A stretch of DNA of 5,399 nt from Burkholderiales bacterium (GTDB lineage Bacteria; Pseudomonadota; Gammaproteobacteria; Burkholderiales; Burkholderiaceae_A). A model generated the notes under the pieces. It searched no databases. It was not told the origin of the DNA and saw only the letters and a program-made list of their open reading frames with translations. Position numbers and translations under genes: made by a program. Of the stretch, positions 1-5,399 are shown one piece after another (position 1 is the first letter of the stretch; the number at the start of each line of letters is the position of its first letter). The stretch covers positions 1-5,399 of the forward strand of contig JAURFZ010000100.1 in NCBI GenBank assembly GCA_030834045.1. The letters run 5' to 3'.

Positions 1-433
1 AAACCAGCACACCTGCGATATCAACGGGCTGCTGCTGCTCACCCGACCCTTGCTTTGTCCCGCGTCGCGGGTTACTTGCCATGGCCCAGACCGGGATAGA
101 AAGTTCAGAGAGCTCCTGGACGTCACGAACACAACCATTCATAACCAGGCCCGACCAGCCATTTTTCTCTGCCATTGACCCAAGGTTACCCCCGACCAGG
201 GCACAACGATCGCTGCCGCCCGCGTCAACCATTAAGACACGGCCCTGACCAGACTGCTCGAGGACTTTTACAAGCAGCCCGTTGTCTTCAAAACAACGCA
301 AGGTAAAGACCTCTCCCATCATCCGATCGCCTCCCCCATAATTCTGAAAAACAGGGGGTATGACAAAAAGAAGGCCCTTTGAAAAAAGAGCCTCATGGGC
401 ATCACATAGGTCGGCTGTTGGAATCCATTTCAT
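1..433 (-). CDS. rraA: RraA family protein (HMG aldolase / RNase E regulator-like), 3' end cut off by window edge
   Basis: The minus strand reads open from an ATG at 433 to the left edge: 144 complete codons with no stop. Known RraA proteins are about 160 residues, so only a short C-terminal tail is missing. Seen: an N-terminal TADLCDAHE segment (residues 6-14), CFEDNGLL (47-54) as in E. coli RraA, GRVLMVDAGGSDRCALVGGNLG (64-85), and NGCVRD (99-104). The residues G82-X20-R103-D104-X2-E107 fit the motif known for divalent-metal-dependent class II HMG/CHA aldolases of this family. E. coli RraA, the RNase E inhibitor, has Gln where this protein has D104, so aldolase activity is possible here (inference). 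The ATG at 433 was chosen because the protein then begins MKW..., close to the MKY... start of E. coli RraA. An in-frame ATG at 448 would add five residues. Neither start has a clear ribosome binding site. It diverges from the exchanger gene with at most 38 bp between them, so promoters must lie in coding sequence or overlap. Confidence 0.88.
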   Translation of the reverse strand, partial: MKWIPTADLCDAHEALFSKGLLFVIPPVFQNYGGGDRMMGEVFTLRCFEDNGLLVKVLEQSGQGRVLMVDAGGSDRCALVGGNLGSMAEKNGWSGLVMNGCVRDVQELSELSIPVWAMASNPRRGTKQGSGEQQQPVDIAGVLV

Positions 434-457
434 TGCTACAGTATGCATCAGATCTTT

Positions 458-464
458 GAAAAGG
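458..464 (+). promoter_or_regulatory. Probable ribosome binding site of the exchanger gene
   Basis: GAAAAGG lies 7 nt upstream of the ATG at 472, a usable Shine-Dalgarno match with ideal spacing. It falls upstream of both candidate rraA starts on the opposite strand, in the very short divergent gap. Confidence 0.55.
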
Positions 465-471
465 CGACGGT

Positions 472-1593
472 ATGGTTAATTTTGCGCTGTTTTCTGCGGG
501 GCTTCTCGCACTCGTCTTTGGCTCCGAATTGCTCGTCCGCGGCGCAAGTAGGCTTGCTGCCCTGCTAGGCCTATCACCCCTTGTCATTGGCCTTACCGTC
601 GTTTCTATCGGAACCAGCGCACCCGAAATCGCCGTCTCGGTCGAGTCGGCCTGGCGGGGCGTAACCGACCTTACTGTTGGAAACGTGGTCGGCAGCAATA
701 TCTTCAATGTGCTGGCAATTCTTGGGCTCTCAGCACTTTTTATTCCCTTGTCTGTTCATAGCCAGATCATCCGCCAAGAGATTCCCGTTTTAATTACGGC
801 GGCGGCTCTCCTTCTGCTCTTTGGGATGGACGGGCTTGTCGCGCCAACCGAGGCACTGCTTTTATTGCTCGGACTGGTGGTCTACCTTGTTTTTCTCGTT
901 CGTCAGGCAAGAAGGGGCGACAATGAGCATGATCCACTCGCGAAAAAAGGCGAGCCCAAGGAGGCGAGCAGCGCTAATATTGAGACACCCGCGGTTAAGA
1001 CCCGTAGTTTTTTTGCCAGCCCGCTGGGCTCCGCTTTTCTTGTGCTCATTGGCCTGGTGCTCTTGGTTTTAGGCTCTCAGGCCCTGGTGACTGCGAGCGT
1101 TTCCTTCGCAAAACTTCTCGGTGTAAGCGATCTGATTATTGGCCTAACCATCGTTGCTGCGGGAACTTCGCTGCCTGAACTTGCGGCATCTGTGGCTGCT
1201 GCGATTAAGGGCGAACGAGACATAGCCGTTGGTAATGTGGTGGGCAGTAGCATCTTCAATATTCTTGGATGTCTTGGAATCTCAGGGCTTGTTGCCTCTG
1301 GGGGTCTTGTTATACCCAACTCAGTCTTGGTGTTCGATCAGTGGGTCATGCTCGCAGCTTTTCTTGCTTGTGTCCCTGCCTTCATTACCGGACGTGAGAT
1401 TGCCCGGTGGGAGGGTGCGGTTTTCTTGTTCTATTATTTTGCCTACACGGGCTATCTTATTTTGGCTTCCCAAAGCCACCAGGCTCTGCAGCCCTTCAGT
1501 CAGACCCTTCTCTACGGCGTCATTCCCTTAACTGTCATTGCTCTTGCGTTCTCGCTCTGGAAGCATAAAAGGCAGGTCGCGCCAACAAGCTAA
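472..1593 (+). CDS. Calcium/sodium antiporter, CaCA superfamily (YrbG-like)
   Basis: A 373-residue inner-membrane cation exchanger, predicted to couple Ca2+ movement to Na+ and/or H+ (and perhaps K+) gradients. The two inverted alpha-repeats that form the ion pathway are clear. Repeat 1 has GTSAPE (47-52, with E52) and GNVVGSNIFN (70-79). Repeat 2 has GTSLPE (231-236, with E236) and GNVVGSSIFN (254-263). The glutamates and asparagines of these motifs coordinate ions in solved NCX structures. Roughly ten hydrophobic segments are visible, split by a charged linker (about 145-180) that corresponds to the loop between the two halves. The C-terminus (about 312-363) adds hydrophobic stretches and ends in a basic tail. 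Length is somewhat above E. coli YrbG (about 325). A GAAAAGG sequence at 458-464, 7 nt before the ATG, supports this start. Its TAA overlaps the stop of the convergent downstream gene. The exact ion preference cannot be read from sequence. Confidence 0.93.
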   Translation: MVNFALFSAGLLALVFGSELLVRGASRLAALLGLSPLVIGLTVVSIGTSAPEIAVSVESAWRGVTDLTVGNVVGSNIFNVLAILGLSALFIPLSVHSQIIRQEIPVLITAAALLLLFGMDGLVAPTEALLLLLGLVVYLVFLVRQARRGDNEHDPLAKKGEPKEASSANIETPAVKTRSFFASPLGSAFLVLIGLVLLVLGSQALVTASVSFAKLLGVSDLIIGLTIVAAGTSLPELAASVAAAIKGERDIAVGNVVGSSIFNILGCLGISGLVASGGLVIPNSVLVFDQWVMLAAFLACVPAFITGREIARWEGAVFLFYYFAYTGYLILASQSHQALQPFSQTLLYGVIPLTVIALAFSLWKHKRQVAPTS

Positions 1594-2021
1594 GCTGGAC
1601 ACAAAAGGTTTCTGGCAATTTCCATGGGGTCATCCTTGCCCCGAATCGGGCGCCAACTTGTCGGCTCATCGGTGTTAAGCGTTGCCTTCCCAGTGCCACG
1701 CTTACCGGTGAATCGAGCATGAACCCGGGTTCGCGTTCGCCTGCCTTTGCAATCAATCTCCTCGACATGACGACGTGATAAGTGCCCAAGGAGATCCGGG
1801 TTGAAAAAATCGTGAATGACCGTGAAGTACCGATTGCCCTCCGGTGTTGAAGCGACCGCGGCCAAGGGTACGTAAACAACCTTTCCATTGCCTCGTTCAA
1901 GAAGGAGGTATTTCGCACCCGCCGCCTGGGACGAGGCACCTAAAAAAATCAAGGCGAGACTAAGCAACACCCAAACCCTGGGCTTTGCAGAACGGTCGGC
2001 TCGACTCACGCAACTCTTCAT
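1590..2021 (-). CDS. Exported small protein, surface-adhesin E-like family
   Basis: A 143-residue protein with a typical Sec signal: basic N-region (R7, R10, K13, R15), hydrophobic core at about 17-29, and an A-x-A-type cleavage site near residues 33-36. The mature part, of about 107 residues, starts with KYLLLE. It resembles the surface-adhesin protein E fold common in Betaproteobacteria: an early strand pair (about 37-52), a middle strand with VIHDFFNP (68-75), the E-x-DCKGRR signature (88-95, with C91), a TSWRPI segment near the end (W123), and a terminal cysteine (C141). C91 and C141 probably form a disulfide in the periplasm or outside the cell. The family is named after a Haemophilus adhesin, but most members have no tested role, so an adhesive function is not implied. 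The ATG at 2021 has no good ribosome binding site; a GTG inside the signal region would damage the signal peptide. The gene converges on the exchanger gene with a 4-bp stop-stop overlap. Confidence 0.78.
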   Translation of the reverse strand: MKSCVSRADRSAKPRVWVLLSLALIFLGASSQAAGAKYLLLERGNGKVVYVPLAAVASTPEGNRYFTVIHDFFNPDLLGHLSRRHVEEIDCKGRRTRTRVHARFTGKRGTGKATLNTDEPTSWRPIRGKDDPMEIARNLLCPA

Positions 2022-2053
2022 GGTTGAGGAATCGACCGCAGCCCGGAGAACTT

Positions 2054-2081
2054 AAAGCCGGCTCAGACAACCCCACCGGCT
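2054..2081 (-). terminator. Possible weak hairpin after the HemD-like pair
   Basis: A perfect 6-bp stem (AGCCGG at 2056-2061 with CCGGCT at 2076-2081) encloses a 14-nt loop. On the minus strand it starts 15 nt after the stop of the second HemD-like gene and is followed by only TTTAAG. The short T-run and long loop make it a weak candidate for an intrinsic terminator. It also sits upstream of the adhesin E-like gene on the same strand, so it may only attenuate read-through. Confidence 0.3.
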
Positions 2082-2096
2082 GCACCCCACCTTCTG

Positions 2097-2908
2097 TTAA
2101 GCCTTAGCAATACGATCAAGAATGTGATGGGCTGTTAACTCTTCCACCGTCACCCACTTGGCATCAGGCAGCTGCTTTTGAATGGTCTGACCGATTGCAG
2201 GCACAGAGCCTATAAAGGTCACCTTTTGAAGGTCCACTTTCTGGCGGTTGAGCTCAAGCAGTGTGCCCTTGGCCGCAAGCGAGGAAGTGACCATCACCCA
2301 CCAGGGTGTGCCGTCTTTAGGCAGGTCAATAAGCTCCCGCACAGAACGCGAATAAACCGGCATGCGTACAACACGAACACCGCCCGAGATCAACCGCTGG
2401 GTGAGTGTATTGGAGTCTTCGGCCGACTCCAAAAGACCAACCATCGTGCCCGGCTTGGCACGCACAAGAATGGAATCGGCGAGCTTGTCGAAATGGCCCG
2501 AGACGGTGGGAACAAGGATTTGGCGGTAGCGCTCGGGCCCGAGGTCGTTAGGCTTTAAGGCTTCCCAGAAGTGAAAGGCAGTGTCCTCTCCAATCGCAGC
2601 GTATTTTAGGCGAGACTGCCGCGTCTTCATGGCGGCAAGCAGGTGAGGTAATTTTGCGAGGGCCTCAGCCGCTGCTGGGCTGGTTGCAACAAGGTAGAAA
2701 GGTCTATGGTCGCCTGGCTCATCCCAGTCTTTTAGCTCTCTTAGGGCAGCCCGTTGTAAGGTCTCATCTGTGAGCCGGAACTCCTCGGCGGGGAGTGAAA
2801 AACCTTTATCCAGTAACGCTCCCCCTCTTTTTTAAGTTCCTCGGCCAAAGGGTCCGTTCCACCGCGCCAGACGGCACGGGTGATAAGTAGGTTTGCAAGG
2901 ATAACCAT
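2097..2908 (-). pseudogene. Uroporphyrinogen-III synthase (HemD)-like protein, second copy, interrupted by a one-base frameshift
   Basis: Two reading frames together encode one HemD-like protein. The first runs from the ATG at 2908 (MVILANLLIT...) through ...VFHSP; it then leaves frame and meets a TAA within about 20 codons. The second continues as AEEFRLTDETLQRA... to the TAA at 2097-2099. The largest single uninterrupted piece starting at an ATG is 2097-2630 (177 residues, C-terminal two thirds). Adding one base in the C4 run or T5 run (plus-strand 2790-2802) restores a 270-residue protein that aligns without gaps to its upstream neighbour, 114 of 270 residues identical by hand count. HemD-like features in the repaired protein: ITR near the N-terminus (9-11), ATSPAAAEAL (75-84), YAAIGEDTA (103-111), VSGHFDKL (136-143), VYSR (185-188) and VTSS (207-210). 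HemD closes hydroxymethylbilane to uroporphyrinogen III in haem synthesis. The ATG lies 2 nt after the stop of the upstream copy, so the pair is probably translated from one mRNA. The break may be a real mutation or a homopolymer sequencing error. Confidence 0.75.
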
Positions 2909-2910
2909 GA

Positions 2911-3732
2911 CTAACAAAACTCACTTTTTGAAATTGTCTCAAGAATATTCACAGGCAGAAGATCGGGAAGCTCCATCCAATGCGCATTTGGTATAAGCCG
3001 ACGAAGAACTGACTCGGTGGAGCGAAAATGGCCCATCCAAAGCATGTGCTCAGGCCGCATCTTTTGCAGACGGAGATCTTGAACGAGAGTCTTGAGCACC
3101 GACGAATTCGTTATTAAGAACCACCACGGCAGGTCACTTTTTGGGAGGTCGGTGAGGTTCTGCAAAGAGATCGAAAAGACGGGAAGCCGCACCACTCGGA
3201 GCCCCCCCGAGACAAGACCCCTTGCAATATCGCCACTGTCACTGGCTGATTCAAGTGTGAATACGATGGAGCCATCCGGTGCCGTCTCAATAAGTTTCTG
3301 AACGAGCTTATCGGCATGACCCGAGACTGCAGGCGTCATAACCTCTTCGCGGCGTACCCGTGCAATACCCTCAAGCTTAATGGTTGCTGCGAACTGCGCA
3401 GCCGTCTCGTCCCCCACGGCTGCAAAACGCAGACGTCGTTCGCGCACAGCAAGAGACTGCTTAAGATGACTCAGGCCCGCCAGTGCTTCGGCCGCAGCGG
3501 GACTGGTGCACAACAAGTAGCAAGGCCGAGGGTCGTTCACATCATCCCAGTCGTCCAGTTCTCGGACCATGGCCCTTTGATGAGTCTCTGTTGCAAACCG
3601 CATGATCTGCATAGGAGAGTTGAAAACGTTGACCCAATAACGACGGGCCTGAGACTCTAAGGCCTCTGCCAAGGGGTCGATCTTCTTCTCCCAGACACTG
3701 CCGGTTACAACAAGGTTTGCCACCGTTACCAT
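2911..3732 (-). CDS. Uroporphyrinogen-III synthase (HemD)-like protein, first copy, intact
   Basis: A 273-residue protein with the two-lobed layout of HemD: first-lobe start VANLVVTGSVW (4-14), CTSPAAAEAL (75-84), the hinge strand RFAAVGDETA (102-111), second-lobe VSGHADKL (136-143), SGGLRVVRLPVFS (175-187), PWWFLITNSS (202-211) and a C-terminal HWMELPDLL (251-259). Length is slightly above the usual 240-260. HemD makes uroporphyrinogen III, the branch point to haem, sirohaem and cobalamin. However, several usual HemD signature residues are changed here (TR to TG at 10-11, VYxR to VFSI at 185-188, TSS to TNS at 208-210), so catalytic activity is uncertain. The start at 3732 is preferred because GGGGAG (3740-3745) sits 7 nt upstream and because MV-x-x-ANL matches the start of the second copy. 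An ATG at 3795 would add 21 residues with no counterpart. It is first in a two-gene unit and diverges from the membrane-protein gene. No hemC is seen in the window. Confidence 0.75.
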   Translation of the reverse strand: MVTVANLVVTGSVWEKKIDPLAEALESQARRYWVNVFNSPMQIMRFATETHQRAMVRELDDWDDVNDPRPCYLLCTSPAAAEALAGLSHLKQSLAVRERRLRFAAVGDETAAQFAATIKLEGIARVRREEVMTPAVSGHADKLVQKLIETAPDGSIVFTLESASDSGDIARGLVSGGLRVVRLPVFSISLQNLTDLPKSDLPWWFLITNSSVLKTLVQDLRLQKMRPEHMLWMGHFRSTESVLRRLIPNAHWMELPDLLPVNILETISKSEFC

Positions 3733-3803
3733 CGTCATTCTCCCCAGAGAGTGGGCCGAAAAAGAGCCTGTAGACCAATCTTGCGTGGGATACACTTCGT
3801 TCT
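3733..3803. promoter_or_regulatory. Divergent intergenic region, likely holding promoters for both directions
   Basis: These 71 bp separate the starts of the HemD-like unit (minus) and the membrane-protein/VWA cluster (plus), so transcription in both directions must begin in or next to it. The only site read with some confidence is the Shine-Dalgarno sequence GGGGAG for the minus-strand gene (3740-3745). A TACACT at 3791-3796 could be a plus-strand -10 box, but no matching -35 box is seen at the right distance. Confidence 0.35.
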
Positions 3804-4475
3804 ATGGTCATCAACCCCCGATCCCTTGAAGAAATTGCGGCAGAGCGCGCAAAAAGTCAAATGGACCCTCGGTCAAACCAGGCGGCCTCCTCCAATAAAA
3901 GGTCGTCACCCAAGCGCGAAGACGACCTCTTTGACCCTTTTGAGGACGATTTCGAACAGACACCTAGGGCGTCAAGCAGGCAGCAAGGTCAAGACTCTAA
4001 CGATCAACCACCCCTTCCGCCCGAGCCCAAGAACTATCAGCTCTTTTTTCTGGCCGGTGGAACCCTCTTGGGAACGGTTCTTGCCCTCTGGATCGTCTAC
4101 GCAGTCCTAACCAAAGTTGAGATGCCACCTCTTCAGTCGGCCGTTCAGCCCATCAACGAGTTCCTACTGCCATCACGCGACCCTATTGAGATACGTATTA
4201 CGCTTGATAACCAGTGTGAGTTCGAAGAAAACGTCTTTATGGTGAAGGTCATGCCCGATGGGCCTACGGCGAACTTTACTCAAGGGCAGGCTAGGCTCAT
4301 CGCAAAGCCCAACGACCGAATAAAGCTTATGGCCAATGAACGGTACCCGTTTCTGAGCTACGAGGATGCCTCGGTCAAGGTGGCCCCGGAGGTCACTCTT
4401 ACCGCAAAATGCTACGACCCCGAGGAAAGAGCGAAGGCTCTTCAGAAGAGTTTTGACAATCGTTTCGGCAAGTAA
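3804..4475 (+). CDS. Single-pass membrane protein of unknown function
   Basis: A 223-residue protein that I do not recognise. Residues 1-77 are hydrophilic and probably disordered, rich in S, P, D, E, Q and R, with a strongly acidic patch DDLFDPFEDDFEQ (40-52) and a proline-rich end (69-75). One transmembrane helix follows (about 79-102, FFLAGG...LWIVYAVL). The rest (about 103-223) looks like a small beta-rich domain with EIRITLDNQCEF (129-140) and VTLTAKCYD (197-205), ending in a charged helix. C138 and C203 could form a disulfide, which fits a periplasmic C-terminal domain and a cytoplasmic N-terminus (inference). The ATG at 3804 has no clear ribosome binding site; an internal ATG at codon 20 is a possible alternative. 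It lies 65 nt upstream of the VWA gene on the same strand, so co-transcription and a shared role are likely. Not HemX: it is encoded on the strand opposite the HemD-like genes and lacks HemX length. Confidence 0.7.
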   Translation: MVINPRSLEEIAAERAKSQMDPRSNQAASSNKRSSPKREDDLFDPFEDDFEQTPRASSRQQGQDSNDQPPLPPEPKNYQLFFLAGGTLLGTVLALWIVYAVLTKVEMPPLQSAVQPINEFLLPSRDPIEIRITLDNQCEFEENVFMVKVMPDGPTANFTQGQARLIAKPNDRIKLMANERYPFLSYEDASVKVAPEVTLTAKCYDPEERAKALQKSFDNRFGK

Positions 4476-4528
4476 GTCTCTGGCGCCCGTGGTTAGTACC
4501 GATGTTTTAAATAAAAGAACCCTTTGAA

Positions 4529-4534
4529 GAAGGA
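4529..4534 (+). promoter_or_regulatory. Strong ribosome binding site of the VWA gene
   Basis: GAAGGA is placed 6 nt before the ATG at 4541 and fixes that start. The preceding 4501-4520 stretch is AT-rich (TTTTAAATAAAA) and could contain a -10 box, but no convincing -35 box was found. Confidence 0.6.
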
Positions 4535-4540
4535 ACCCCG

Positions 4541-5350
4541 ATGCCCTATAAGGCCGAGATCAGTCGCTCCAACCCCACCGCGTTTATGTTCGTCATTGAC
4601 CAATCGGGCTCAATGGCCGACCCGGTTGGTACGACCGATCTCAGCCGTGCGGAGTTTGTCTGTGATGCCTTGAACCGGGTTGTCATCAACCTTATTACCC
4701 GAAGTTCTAAATCGGAAGGGGTACGCGACTATTTTCAGATTGGCGCCATAGGCTATGGTGGGTCAAGTGTTGGGCCTGCACTCGCAGGGCCACTGGCAGA
4801 CAAAACGTTCAATCCTATTTCGGACTTCGAACGATATCCACTGCGCATTGAACAACGCGATGGCATGCCCTTTCCCATTTGGTTTACGCCTCAGGCGGGC
4901 GGGGGTACTCCCATGCGCAAGGCCATGCGTACGGCCGCTCAGGCGCTTGCGGAATGGTGCGACGACTATCCTGAGTCTTTTCCGCCAACACTCCTTCATG
5001 TAACCGATGGCGAGCCCTCCGATGGCGACCCAGAGCCCGTTGTTGAGCAACTAAAATCCCTAGGAACCGATGACGGAGAGGTGCTCATACTGAATCTGCA
5101 CACGGGACAAAGCAAAAGTGGCCCCATCAAATTTCCCGGGTCCGAAGAAGAGGTTACCGATGGGTTCGGTAAGATTTTGTTTCGCATGTCAAGTGTTTTA
5201 CCTACAGCCATTGCGTCGGCCGCCCGCGAACGGGGCTACCAAGTCAACGACAATGCCCGGGGGTTTTTCTTTAACGTTGAACCCGTAGAGATTGTTGAGT
5301 TTTTCGAAATTGGCACGCGCGCATCGTCCCAGGCCATGATGCTGCGTTAA
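4541..5350 (+). CDS. VWA domain-containing protein (TerY-like) with intact MIDAS
   Basis: A 269-residue protein with no signal peptide or membrane segment, so cytoplasmic. It is essentially one von Willebrand factor A domain. The metal-ion-dependent adhesion site is complete: D20-Q-S22-G-S24 in FVIDQSGSM (17-25), T123 in GGGTPM (120-125) and D156 in HVTDGEPSDG (153-162). It should therefore bind Mg2+ or Mn2+ and a partner through an acidic ligand. Residues 240-269 (GFFFNVEPVEIVEFFEIGTRA...) form an extra C-terminal segment beyond the core fold. Length and the DQSGSM / GGTPM / TDGEPSD pattern recall the TerY group. TerY-type proteins are often encoded with a PP2C phosphatase and a protein kinase, but none of these is visible here, so that link is inference. 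The membrane protein 65 nt upstream may be its partner. Nothing in the sequence suggests a specific ligand. Confidence 0.85.
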   Translation: MPYKAEISRSNPTAFMFVIDQSGSMADPVGTTDLSRAEFVCDALNRVVINLITRSSKSEGVRDYFQIGAIGYGGSSVGPALAGPLADKTFNPISDFERYPLRIEQRDGMPFPIWFTPQAGGGTPMRKAMRTAAQALAEWCDDYPESFPPTLLHVTDGEPSDGDPEPVVEQLKSLGTDDGEVLILNLHTGQSKSGPIKFPGSEEEVTDGFGKILFRMSSVLPTAIASAARERGYQVNDNARGFFFNVEPVEIVEFFEIGTRASSQAMMLR

Positions 5351-5399
5351 GAGCCAAGGAATTAAAGCCAGCAAGCCTCTTTTCTGACGGTCACTGCAA
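5351..5399. other. Trailing 49 bases without a recognisable gene
   Basis: After the VWA stop there is no start codon with a ribosome binding site and no hairpin followed by a T-run. The VWA transcript may therefore continue into a gene right of the window. Confidence 0.5.

Noticed and set aside
1535..1939. Minus-strand open frame of 134 codons overlapping the adhesin E-like gene in another frame
   Set aside because: The 1590-2021 frame has a signal peptide and family features; this frame has an Arg-rich, low-sense composition.
2178..2558. Plus-strand open frame of 126 codons inside the second HemD-like gene
   Set aside because: It lies opposite a clearly conserved coding frame, has no ribosome binding site and its product resembles nothing; it is a shadow frame.
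2097..2630. Treating the 177-residue C-terminal piece as a separate short gene
   Set aside because: Homology to the neighbouring paralogue continues directly upstream of its ATG in the same frame back to about 2790, then in another frame to 2908, so it is part of a longer interrupted gene.
2790..2802. Programmed ribosomal frameshifting
   Set aside because: The site is not an X-XXY-YYZ heptamer and no strong downstream hairpin was found; a lost base in a homopolymer explains it more simply.
3316..3660. Plus-strand open frame of 114 codons opposite the first HemD-like gene
   Set aside because: The opposite strand is conserved with its paralogue throughout this stretch; the Cys/Arg-rich product is typical of a shadow frame.
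3795..3814. Longer N-termini for the first HemD-like protein starting at 3795 or 3814
   Set aside because: They overlap or crowd the divergent gene start, have no counterpart in the paralogue, and bypass the well-placed GGGGAG site before 3732.
4541..5350. Calling the VWA gene a tellurite-resistance gene
   Set aside because: Only the VWA fold and MIDAS are visible; no other ter genes are in the window, so a resistance role is not supported.

Overview
The window looks like ordinary proteobacterial chromosome, gene-dense and of moderate GC content. A surface-adhesin-E-type secreted protein, an RraA-type protein, a YrbG-type exchanger and HemD-like proteins together suggest a betaproteobacterium (Burkholderiales-like). 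This is inferred from family distribution only; there is no rRNA or other lineage marker.

Layout. The left edge holds the 5' part of an rraA-type gene on the minus strand, which runs off the window. It diverges, across a gap of about 38 bp, from a plus-strand cation/Ca2+ exchanger of the CaCA superfamily (472-1593). The exchanger's stop codon overlaps the stop codon of a convergent minus-strand gene (1590-2021) for a small exported protein of the surface-adhesin E type. Next come two tandem minus-strand genes for uroporphyrinogen-III synthase (HemD)-like proteins. The upstream copy (2911-3732) is intact. The downstream copy (2097-2908) is interrupted by a one-base frameshift near 2790-2802; once repaired it aligns with its neighbour without gaps over 270 residues, at about 42% identity by hand count. 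Divergent from this pair, across 71 bp, is a plus-strand cluster: a single-pass membrane protein of unknown function (3804-4475) and a cytoplasmic von Willebrand factor A (VWA) domain protein with a complete metal-binding (MIDAS) site (4541-5350). The last 49 bases hold no recognisable gene.

How the genes may work together. The two HemD-like genes form a two-gene unit with a 2-nt junction. If they act in haem synthesis, they would close hydroxymethylbilane to uroporphyrinogen III. However, both lack parts of the usual HemD motif set, and the broken copy is the one that keeps more of them. The membrane protein and the VWA protein are probably co-transcribed and could form a signalling or assembly unit whose other members lie right of the window. 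No tRNA, rRNA, CRISPR array, insertion sequence or clear phage element is visible.
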